From Adiantum capillus-veneris (lineage: Eukaryota > Streptophyta > Polypodiopsida > Polypodiales > Pteridaceae), in contig CM043965.1 in the NCBI GenBank assembly GCA_014529385.2, positions 65,443,190 to 65,507,189 on the forward strand: 64,000 bases of DNA, read 5' to 3'. Within the stretch, counting starts at the first letter, position 1, and every line of letters begins with the position of its first letter. Below, piece by piece: positions 12,075 through 20,870 of this stretch. Below the pieces are notes generated by a model. It ran no database searches. It had not been told where the DNA came from and was given only the letters and a program-made list of their open reading frames with translations. The position numbers were made by a program, and so were the translations under genes.

Positions 12075-13500
12075 ATGGCTGACAATAACCAAGAGAGTAG
12101 AATGAACATTGATAGCTTTGATTTTGCACATGAAGGTGCTAATGATGATGCCCCCATATTTGTGAATTATCTTGCTACTAGGTTGCAACAAGCTATGGGC
12201 AACCCTGCTTTGCAAGCCAAAGTTACTCAAAAACTTCGTGCCTATGGAATTTCCCTTCCTCTCCAAGAAGAGAGAGAGCTTAGAAGGCCTCTTGAAGAGA
12301 CTCCCAAAAGAAGACTCTCTCCATTCGCGAGGAGGAATCCAAAGAGCAAGAAAGCAATGAAAGTTTAAGTTTCTCTGAAGATGTGGTTCCATGAAGACGG
12401 CGGTCTAGATGATCGCTTACTCCTCCCAAGAGGAAAAGATCAACAGACAATCCTTCTCCTTGTCATTCCAAAGGGAAGAAAGGAAACAAAGGAAGAAAAG
12501 GGCTAGGAAGAGGTCACTCTCTTCTCCTTCTTCTTCACCTTTCTCCTCTTCCGACAAAAGCTATGGCTATTCTCCTAGAGAATATAAGAGGGGAGGACAT
12601 CGCAAATCATTCCCTGCATGGCGAAGGTCACAAAAGTTTAACAAGTTCAAGGAGGGAGGAAAGAGTATCTCTTTTCTCACCTATGATGGCACCTTTGGTG
12701 CTACCAACAAAGTGTTGGCCTTCATCCAGCAATTTGATGTAGCCTTTGGAGACGAGGGCTTCACAGAGTCCTCCAAGCTACGCCATGTAGCTATGCACTT
12801 CCAAAAATCAGCTCGTCAATGGTGGGCTAGCCTTCGTGGCAATGGTGAAGCCCCAAAGACATGGAAAACTCTATGAGTTTCCATCATGAAAAATTCCTTG
12901 CAAGCGATGCAAAGGACAAAGTGCTTACCGAATGGTTCAGCTTAAAGCTTCTCTCTCATGAGTCTATCCACAAGTATGTAGACAGGTTTTGGGATTTACA
13001 TCTCAAGGCTACTGTCTTTCAAAAGATAGACGTTTCCGAGCAAAGACATCAATTTTGTGCGGGATTACCAAAAGAGATGGCCGAATACATCAACTCTCAA
13101 CATCGTGGTACTATTAGTGAAGTAATCCATCACACCATGGTTGCTTCACGCATCAATTTCCATCAAGGGGCTAGACGAAAATTTCAAGCCCATGGAAAAC
13201 AAAGACAAATATGATGCCAAGGAAAAAACCAATGTTCAAAATTCTTCCCAAGGCACTTCCAACAACAACAACAACAATCGGTCCAAGGAGAAGGGAGTTT
13301 ACAAAGGCAAAAATAAACTCTCTCCTGAAGAGCTTGAAGCTTTTTACAAGGACCATAAGTGTTTCAAGTGTGGGGAGCAAGGACATGGCTATCGTTCTTG
13401 CCCCAAAAAGAATACTCGCAATGAGACTCCTAGGGCTTCCATCATCGAAGCTCCAAAAGAGGATGCTCATTGCAAAGGATCATCACTTTCTTATGCTTGG
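12075..13500 (+). pseudogene. Chromovirus gag (element A)
   Basis: The chosen start is the ATG at 12075 (MADNNQES); an earlier in-frame ATG is at 12012. The protein is split over three frames (12012-12368, 12409-12876, 12861-13214, then 13141 onward). The retrotransposon gag core is recognisable by SFLTYDGT, ARQWWASLRGNG and EWFSLKLLSHESIHKYVDRFWDL. The zinc knuckle CFKCGEQGHGYRSC (C-x2-C-x4-H-x4-C) is at 13360-13401. A Ser/Arg-rich basic tract (about 12480-12600) lies between the N-terminal region and the gag core. Several indels make it non-functional. Confidence 0.88.
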
Positions 13501-13962
13501 GGAAAGGTAAGAGAGCATGATGCCTTCATCTTGTTTGACCGTGGCTCTACTCACAAATTCATATCAATGGAGTTGGCCACCAAGTTGGGCATTCAAGCTT
13601 TTGAGATGAGAGATATGGTAATGGTTGACACAACTTTCAAGGAACAACAAGCCTCCGTTACTCCCTTGATTGGGAAGTCGAGGCTTCATGTCCAAAGCTA
13701 TGTCGACAAAGAAGACTTTTTCATCTCTCCTCTCCAACATGAGGATGCTATCCTAGGGGCGCCATGGTTTGGTCGCATGCCTGCCAATATGAAGTTCCAT
13801 GAATGGAGAATCTACTTCACCTACAGGGGAAAGAACATGTATATAGATGCTAGTGAGCATGGTCATACTATTCCACTTGGAAATCCTCCTGCTTTTGATA
13901 AGTCAATGAAGATGCTAGTGAACATGTATATAGATGCTAGTGAACATGTATATAGATGCTAG
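13501..13962 (+). pseudogene. Retropepsin domain of element A
   Basis: It follows the zinc knuckle in the same frame. The active-site region reads LFDRGSTHKFIS at about 13530, where families of this type have D-S/T-G. Here Ser is replaced by Arg (CGT at 13541-13543), which should abolish activity. ILGAPWFG at about 13750 matches the conserved second half of retropepsins. A duplicated segment then breaks the frame. Confidence 0.85.
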
Positions 13963-14019
13963 TGAGCATGGTCATACTATTCCACTTGGAAATCCTCCTA
14001 CTTTTGATAAGTCAATGAA
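13835..14019 (+). repeat. Local tandem duplication in element A pol
   Basis: A 22-bp unit beginning ACATGTATATAGATGC occurs at 13835, 13922 and 13944, and the longer stretch 13835-13917 is repeated from 13944. The copies are nearly identical, so the duplication is younger than most substitutions. It shifts the frame and separates protease from RT. Confidence 0.9.
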
Positions 14020-15475
14020 GAGCTCAATTTTTGCGTACATGACTTTTGTCAAAGAGTCTCTAAAAGATCCTAATGTTTCATCAAATGTAAATGGTAGGAA
14101 TCAAGAAGAGTTAGACTTGTCTAATTTTCTAAAAGGATTCCAAGATGTGTTCATCGATGATATCCCTATGGATTTACCTCCAAAATGAGGGGATGATGAC
14201 CATCATATTGAGCTCCTTCCAGGAAGCCCACCACCTAGCAAGCCTCCTTATCGAGTCTTTCAAGCTCAACAAGAGGAGATCATGAGGCAAGTACAAGAAT
14301 TGGTAGACAAAGGGATGGCGAGGCCTAGTTCCTCTCCCTTTTGTCCTCCAGTCCTTTTAGTGCAAAAGAAAGATGGTACATACCGTATGTGTGTGGACTA
14401 TCGAGCACTAAACCATATCACTATCAAACATAGATTTCCTGTGCCTCGGGTAGAAGATCAATTTGATAAGCTACAAGGCTCTAGCTAATTCAATAGGATT
14501 GACCTTAAAAGTGGCTATCATAAAATAAGGATAGTGGATGAAGATATCCTAAAGACCGCGTTTCGCACAACGTTTGGTCTTTATGAATATCGAGTCATGC
14601 CTTTTGGCTTGACTAATGCACCAACTACGTTCAATCGTCTAATGGAGAATTTTTTTAGACCTTATTACAAATTCACTGGAGTGTTCTTTGATGATATCAT
14701 CATCTACTCCAAGTCTTTGGAGGAACATAAGAAACATCTCCAAGTGATTTTTCAAGCATTGAGGGAGAACAAGCTTTTTCTCAACCAAAAGAAAAGCAAA
14801 TTTTTACTTCAAAAGATTCAATACCTAGGTCATATTATCTCTCAAGATGGTATCCGCATGGATCCATCAAAGTTAGAGGTAATAAAAGCATGGCCTAATC
14901 CAAGGAATCTACATGAGCCAAGAAGCTTTATTGGTATGTGCGCATACTATAGATGCTTCATAGAAAAAATCTCTCAAATAGCAGGACCACTACATGACTT
15001 AACTAAAAAGAACGTTAAGTATGTATGGACTGCTAAGGAGAAAAATGCTTTTGATAAGCTCAAGGAGAAGCTTACCTCCCAACTAGTCCTCATGCTTCCG
15101 GATCTCCTAAAGCCATTTGAGGTCCAATGTGATGCTTGTGGTGATTGCCTTGGAGCAGTTTTGCTTCAAGAAGGGCATGCCATAGCATATGAGAGCCGAA
15201 GGCTCAATACGGATGAACGAGTCTTGGGCATTCATGAGAAAGAGCTTTTAGTTGTTCTACATGCCCTAGATACATGGAAGCACTACCTACTAGGGACTCC
15301 ATTTATCCTATGAACCGACCACCAAAGTCTCAAGTATTACATGACGCAAACCAAGCTTTCTGACAAACAAATGAGGTGGGCAAATTTTCTTTCGCAATTT
15401 AATTTCCATTTTGCTCACATAGATGGTAAGCACAATCAAGTGGCCAATGCACTTTCATGACGACCAAAAGTTAAT
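14020..15475 (+). pseudogene. Reverse transcriptase and RNase H of element A
   Basis: One frame runs through the region with stops at 14186 (TGA), 14486 (TAA), 15311 (TGA) and 15458 (TGA). RT motifs: MARPSSSPFCPPVLLVQKKDG, CVDYRALN, RIDLKSGYHKIRI, MPFGLTNAPTTF and the catalytic FFDDIIIYS at about 14684. RNase H begins at about 15110 with the QCDACG...GAVLLQ segment and continues past the 15311 stop as TDHQSLKYYM and GKHNQVANALS. The three TGA stops each stand where Arg is usual or acceptable (CGA-to-TGA). Confidence 0.92.
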
Positions 15476-15674
15476 GTGGTGTCTATAGCTACTCACAATG
15501 ATCTATCCTCTATGATATATGAGTATGCTACTGACAATGATCTATCCTCTATGATATATGAGTATGCTACTGACCCTGACTTTAGAGACATAATGTCAGC
15601 CCTTGCTTTGGGGAAGAAAGAGGAACCATTCACCTTGCAGGATGGTTATCTTCTCCATGGAAATAGGCTACGTG
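15476..15674 (+). pseudogene. Start of element A integrase region, cut by element C
   Basis: The frame encodes the linker and the DGYLLHGNRLRV segment that normally precedes the integrase HHCC zinc finger. It stops abruptly at 15674, where element C begins; the frame resumes at 43820. Two identical 39-bp units at 15496-15534 and 15535-15573 duplicate 13 residues (NDLSSMIYEYATD) in frame. Confidence 0.88.
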
Positions 15675-16540
15675 TGTTAGAAGTAGGACACACCCTATGG
15701 AGCTCGGTGGAATATTGTTTTCTGTAATTATTCATTTATTGAGAAAAACCAACATTTCACCTTTGTAAATATTGGGGCTTACAGAAGTTTCCAGATTGTA
15801 TCCCATTTTTGACATTTAGATTGAGTAGATGGTCAAATTGGAGCATTAGGGTTTGAGATTGTAAGGTATTTATACCACTTTTTGACCTTAATAAAAAACC
15901 TTTGTCATTTTTAAAAAAGTTATGTCTGTGAGTGAGCGTACTGTGTACCAGAGAGAGTGAGAGCTTCATCTTGTAGCTACGCGTGCACCAGTGGTCGAAA
16001 TCAAGTGCGGAGAAGCGCAGCGTGTTGCCCCCGACGAGAGCTACGCGTTAATACCTACATTTGTACGGTCTGGTTTTGTGAGCTCGACCTACGAGCTTCA
16101 TCTGGTGATTCGGTGAGCATACGTTATCCGTTTTTGCATTTCAGCATATCCATGCGTTCGCATTGAGTAGAGCTACACATTAGGCACTTTAGTTTTCGGA
16201 AGCGACGACCTGAAAATTTTGGCCAGACATCCTACGTGATTTTGCACCGGGTGTTTAGGGTTGGGATTTTGGTTCATAGACCTTAGGGAGAGCGACCTAT
16301 TGGTGTTAGTAGGGTCTCCTTCAAGTTCTATGGTGTTTCGAGAACGTTTGATGGGTATTTGGCTCTAGAAAGCGTTCTAGGAAATCTCCTCTTATGCACT
16401 CCTGAAGGCTGTAGCTTAGACATTGGGTAGAGACCTCTGTAGGAATTAGTCGAGAGTCCGTTGAGTGTAGGTTGACACCCTATGCTTGCTTCCATGTGCC
16501 TGCGGATCGAGCTTCGTCCTTAGCTGACAAATCTTGTTAG
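15675..16540 (+). repeat. Inverted extra LTR copy of element C
   Basis: This LTR begins TGTTAGAAG and reads on the plus strand, opposite to the other two C LTRs. It reaches CTTGTTAG near 16540, about 48 bp short of the full LTR end. Its first 825 bp pair with 16541-17370 as an inverted repeat around a loop of about 41 bp. Confidence 0.93.
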
Positions 16541-17370
16541 GCGCGTGGAAGTAAGCATAGGGTGTCAACCTACACTCGACCGACTCTTGACTAATTCCTA
16601 TAGAGTTCTCTACCCAATGTCTAAGCTACAGCCTTCAGGAGTGCATAAGAGGAGATTTCCTACAACGCTTTCTAGAGACAAATACCCATCAAACGTTCTC
16701 GAAACACCATAGAACTTGAAGGAGACCCTACTAGCACCAATAGGTCGCTCTCCCTAAGGTCTATGAACCAAAATCCCAACCCTAAACACCTGGTGCAAAA
16801 TCACGTTGGATGTATGGCCGAAATTTGTAGGTCATCGCTTTCAAAAACTAAAGTGCCTAATGTGTAGCTCTACTCAATGCGAACACATAGATATGCTGAA
16901 ATGCAAAAACGGATAACGTATGCTCACCAAATCACCAGATGAAGCTCGTAGGCCGAGCTCGCAAAACTAGACCGTACGCTCGCAATGTAGGTATCGGCGC
17001 GTAGCTCTCGTCGTGGGCAACACACTGCACTTCTCCGCACTCGATTCCGACCACCGGTGTGCGTGTAGCATCAAGATGAAGCTCTCACTCTCTCTCATAC
17101 ACAGTACGCTCACTCACAGACATAACTTTTTAAAAAATGACAAAGGTTTTTCATTAAGGTAAAAAAGTGGTATAAATACCTTACAATCTCAAACCCTAAT
17201 GTTCCAATTTGACTATCTACTCAATCTAAATGTCAAAAATGGGATACAATCTGGAAACTTCTATAAGCCCCAATATTTACAAAGGTGAAATGTCGGTTTT
17301 TCTCAATAAATGAATAATTACAGAAAATAATATTCCGCCGAGCTCCATAGGGTGTGTCCCGCTTCTAACA
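16541..17370 (-). repeat. Element C 3' LTR, truncated
   Basis: In the minus direction it starts TGTTAGAAG at 17370 and matches 42985-43814, but lacks the last about 86 bp including the CCAACA end. It joins head-to-head with the inverted LTR copy. Confidence 0.93.
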
Positions 17371-17388
17371 CTCCCCCCCCCCCCCTTG
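17371..17388 (-). other. Polypurine tract of element C
   Basis: On the minus strand a run of at least 13 G residues followed by AG directly precedes TGTTAGAAG. It is an unusually pure oligo-G tract. Confidence 0.8.
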
Positions 17389-17425
17389 TTCATGTCATCC
17401 CCGACATGGCTGTTGAGCTGCTTCT

Positions 17426-18397
17426 TCAGCGTAGGCTTTCTCTCATCTTGAGAAGTGACTCATATCTCGCATGTTGAGCTAGTAGCATCGGGCTGAATAT
17501 GTCTGTGCTAATTGTGAAGAAGCCGGTGTAGAAGGATTCTTCAAAGGCCTGGAGGTGATAAGATGGTAAAAACATGATCCTCTGATACAATGCATGTATC
17601 ACCTCGTGGGAAGGCTGACCAAACAGATCGTATGCACATCTGTATGTATCTTGAAAGAAGAAGATACTGTCTGTCGCCTGGCCTGGTTTGAAGGTCTCGA
17701 AGACTGCCAAAAGTGTTTTACATATCTTTCTCATCATGATGCAAGATAGGTCAGGTGAGCCAGTGAACAATTTGATGGCGCCCATTAGGGTTTTCACCAT
17801 GTATTGCTCACTTATTCTCTTGCCTGCCTTCGAGCCTGGCAGCTTCGGGTAATTTAGCCAAGTGGGTTGGCTTCTTTGCAGCAGCTTGTGGGCTTTCCAC
17901 GTCCTCATCCTTGGTAGAGGGCAGAAACTGAGGTTATCTCTGATCACTTTAGGTGCCTCTACCAGATGGATTAGATATTGAGGATACTTTGTCAGCCATG
18001 CCTTTCTCCACCTGGGCTGAGAGTCCACTATCAGCTTGACTCCTTCAGGCTTGGAGATATCTGCTTTGTACATTGGCACTGTTGGCTCTTCTTTTATTCG
18101 TTTGTTGATCGTGGCAGCTTCATATTTGAGTAGAGGATATGGGAGAGAGGGCTATAGCCATTCACGTCGAAGGTTACTGGCATCTATCTTCTGAATAGTC
18201 ATGGACTTAAACACCCTCTGCTCCCATTCCAAGGCTTCTTTGGCTGTGTCTCTGACTGCCGCTTCTATGGCCTTTTGCAGCTTCTCTTCTTCTTCTTGAG
18301 TCAGATCTTGTGGCTCTTGTGAGGGTCCCACAAGGATTTCCTCTTGCATGGTGGTGTCCACTGGATCTTCCACATTCTCTATGTCTATTCCCTCCAT
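17426..18397 (-). pseudogene. Element C extra ORF, 3' part (unknown function)
   Basis: Two open segments (18397-18152 and 18079-17426) lie immediately upstream of the 3' polypurine tract. The first is acidic and rich in Glu (EEEEKLQKAIEAAVRDTA). The second is a folded-looking, aromatic-rich domain of about 217 residues with SILFFQDTY-like hydrophobic stretches but no clear membrane anchor. I do not recognise the family. Position suggests they belong with the upstream coiled-coil ORF as the C-terminal part of one large accessory protein, now frameshifted. Env-like genes of Athila elements sit in the same place, but no transmembrane helix or signal peptide is evident. Confidence 0.6.
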
Positions 18398-18418
18398 GGC
18401 TGCTAGCCCTGTGCTAAA

Positions 18419-19870
18419 CTACTGCTCTTCCGTTTGCTGCTGGCCTCTCAGCTCTTCTATCTGATTTTGAAGTGTCTTCTTTTCCTCTTCTGCTTGCTCT
18501 CCCATGTTTACTAGGAGGTCGTTTAGATCTGCATTTATCTTTTCCACCTCCTCGAGCTTTCTCTTGATGGCTTCTAGCTCATTCTTCATGGATTTGTTCT
18601 CTTCTTCCAGGCGGCTTTGCATTACCAATGACCCTTCAGCCAGCATCAGCCTTTGCCTTTTCTCTAATGTTAACTCCTTTTGGAGCTCCTTCATTTGTTC
18701 TTCATAAAGCTCATTCTCTGAAGAGGTGCCAGTCGAGCTAGTAGCTCTGACTCTGGCAGGAGATCCCTGTAGCCTTTGGATGGTTTCATCTTTGACTTTA
18801 ATTTGATCTTTCAGCTCTATTACCTCATCCTGGCTTGCCTCATGCTCAATCTCTTCCTTTTCCTTGGCATTCCTCAGTGTTTCCAGTTCTTTGGACTCTT
18901 CAACAAGTTGTAGAGTCAGGTTGTCCCTTTCCCTCTTTGCATCTATCAATGACTTGCTGATTTTCTTATATTCTTCTTCAGCTCTTTGAAGTCTTTGATC
19001 TGCTGCTTGATTTTCTCGTTCCATCTCTTGGCATCTTTGTAATGCTGTGGCCAGACTAGCTTGCAGCTCTGCTTGTTTCTCTATATGCTCTTGGCTTTGT
19101 TTTTGTAGTGTGTCGACTTCAGATTTGATAAGAACTTCATTGGCTTTGAGATTGTCAATCTCACTTTCTGTGGCCACTGATCTTGCCCTGAGCCCGGTTA
19201 GCTTGTGCATCACCACATCCCAGTCATTGGTAGGTGGCTGTAGGTCCACTGTATCAGTGGCCATCTCTTTCAGTTCTACTAGCCGTAGGCTCTGCATCTG
19301 TTCCTTGGGCCTTGTGCTTGCCAGCTCAAATGCTACCGTAGCTGCCTCTTCTCTAGAATAACCCGCAGCTAGTAGATCAAGAAATGTGCTAAAATTTCTT
19401 TCCTTTGGCTCTGGCTGCTCATCTTTGGGCTTAGCTTCTTCTTTCTGCTCTTCCCCTTTGGTCTTCTCTTGCTTGGAGTCTTCTTGATCATCAGATTTGT
19501 CCAACTCCTCCTTTTGTTGGGTTTGTGGAGGGCTATGAGGAGGTGGTGATGGCGGTGGGTTGGACTCCCTGCTTGACGGTGGAGATGCTGGCTTCTTCTT
19601 GAAGTCTTGGTCAGCCTTGGTCTTTCTCTCCCTTTCTTGGCCTTCCTGCTCTTCCAGCAGCTGCCGTCGTACTTCATCCACTTCTTCTTGTGTGAAAGGG
19701 ACATTAAGGATATTCTCTGTTGTAGCATCTAGGATCTCGAAGTTTTTGATGTAGTCTTCAAATCTATCTCGGTGCACCCTTCGAGATGATCCGGACATGG
19801 CTTCCAAGGATGGCTTCCACAGCTCACTCAAATCTCCTTTGAGTGCTCTTTTGGCTCTGAAGCTTTCCAT
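18419..19870 (-). CDS. Element C extra ORF: long coiled-coil protein
   Basis: An uninterrupted ORF of 483 residues. Residues about 75-160 are Pro-, Glu- and Lys-rich and low in complexity (PPPSPPPHSPP, then acidic EEQKEEAKPKDEQ). From about residue 215 to the end it is almost continuous heptad-like coiled coil, typical of dimeric rod proteins. The methionine is internal: the preceding frame reads DQRDQVIKAARLEWL directly into it, so the true start lies upstream and is frameshifted from the 20870-19894 ORF. Its lack of stops contrasts with the broken pol and suggests recent constraint or chance. No known enzyme or capsid family is recognised. A structural or virion-like role is speculation. 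Confidence 0.7.
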   Translation of the reverse strand: MESFRAKRALKGDLSELWKPSLEAMSGSSRRVHRDRFEDYIKNFEILDATTENILNVPFTQEEVDEVRRQLLEEQEGQERERKTKADQDFKKKPASPPSSRESNPPPSPPPHSPPQTQQKEELDKSDDQEDSKQEKTKGEEQKEEAKPKDEQPEPKERNFSTFLDLLAAGYSREEAATVAFELASTRPKEQMQSLRLVELKEMATDTVDLQPPTNDWDVVMHKLTGLRARSVATESEIDNLKANEVLIKSEVDTLQKQSQEHIEKQAELQASLATALQRCQEMERENQAADQRLQRAEEEYKKISKSLIDAKRERDNLTLQLVEESKELETLRNAKEKEEIEHEASQDEVIELKDQIKVKDETIQRLQGSPARVRATSSTGTSSENELYEEQMKELQKELTLEKRQRLMLAEGSLVMQSRLEEENKSMKNELEAIKRKLEEVEKINADLNDLLVNMGEQAEEEKKTLQNQIEELRGQQQTEEQ

Positions 19871-19893
19871 TAGCCATTCTAGCCGTGCTGCTT

Positions 19894-20870
19894 TTATGAC
19901 TTGGTCTCTTTGATCGACACTTGTAAACTCTCTTTCTTTCCTTTCTTTGGCTCTGGCGGCTCTTCTAGCACGGTCTCTAACCGGCGCTTCAACCTTGTGG
20001 CTACTCTGGGTGCCTTGGGCGGTTCTTCTTCTTTATCTTCTTTCAGCCTTAGCCAATCATTCTGTGAAGGAGGTTCTCGCCAGTTTCCCTTGGCATGCAG
20101 TGCTCCATAAACCACTTTTGTTATTAGCTCACCTGGTACAATGTAGGTGGGATTTTTGTTGCCCATCTTCACCAGGTTGTCATGGATATAAGAAGCATAA
20201 TTTATCACCTTTGGCTTGCTCTTATGCATCCCCAGGTGAAGGTGGTAGCAATGGCTCCAGGCGGCATTCTGTACTTCTGTGGCCGCTTTGTGCACATGTG
20301 GAAGTACTGGTTGTAGAGCTGGCTCATGACAGCCACTTTAGGGTTTGCAATGTCTTCAAAAGTGTAGTTGTTCTTGTTTTTGGAGTACACCTTGACTTCA
20401 TCTCTTCTCTTGGTCACACTATCTCCATTGTTGGAGATGTCTAGTGCGGCTGCCACCACTCTCTCTGTGATGACAATCATGGTATCTGGCTTGCCCTGCA
20501 GATCAATGACTCTGGCCACTCCATCTTCTTTGATAGTGGTTACAAATTCCCACACTCGTTTGATGTCAATCTCCGCTGGCAAAGCTTCAAAGTAGTCATG
20601 AAGGTCCAGCTTCTCTAAGTACTCTCCCATCTTGCTTCTGACAAACTCATTGAGCTCCCATGATATCATGGGTAGCTCTACTGCATTTCCTTCAGGATCT
20701 TTGAACACGCCTTGGTAGATCTTCAAATCTTTGGACTCTAACAAATCATCCTTAATCCATGTGCTGGTTGGCTTTAGGGTTCCTTCTGGGATGACAAATG
20801 GCTGTACTTCTTCCAAGTAGTCTTTTATTGTCATTCTCTTCTTCTTTGCCGGTGATTTTGCGGTTGCCAT
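19894..20870 (-). pseudogene. Element C extra ORF, N-terminal part (Athila-like plant transposon domain?)
   Basis: The ATG at 20870 opens MATAKSPAKKKRMT, a basic nuclear-signal-like start. About 220 residues follow, then a frameshift at about 20220-20290 into the frame of 20295-19894, which ends in a basic KRRLETVLEEPPEPKKGKK segment. The region KRVWEFVTTIKEDG...VIDLQGKPDTMIVITERVVAAALDI resembles the 'putative plant transposon protein' domain found near the 3' end of Athila-type elements (weak, by pattern only). It is the likely N-terminus of the accessory protein continuing to 17426. Confidence 0.6.

Noticed and set aside
12003-12392. Minus-strand ORF opposite element A gag
   Set aside because: Antisense shadow of gag with no recognisable motif.
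15675-17370. Inverted LTR pair as a foldback (Foldback/TIR) DNA transposon
   Set aside because: The arms are LTRs of element C, the inner junction has no TSD, and the TSD lies at the outer ends of the whole 28-kb element.
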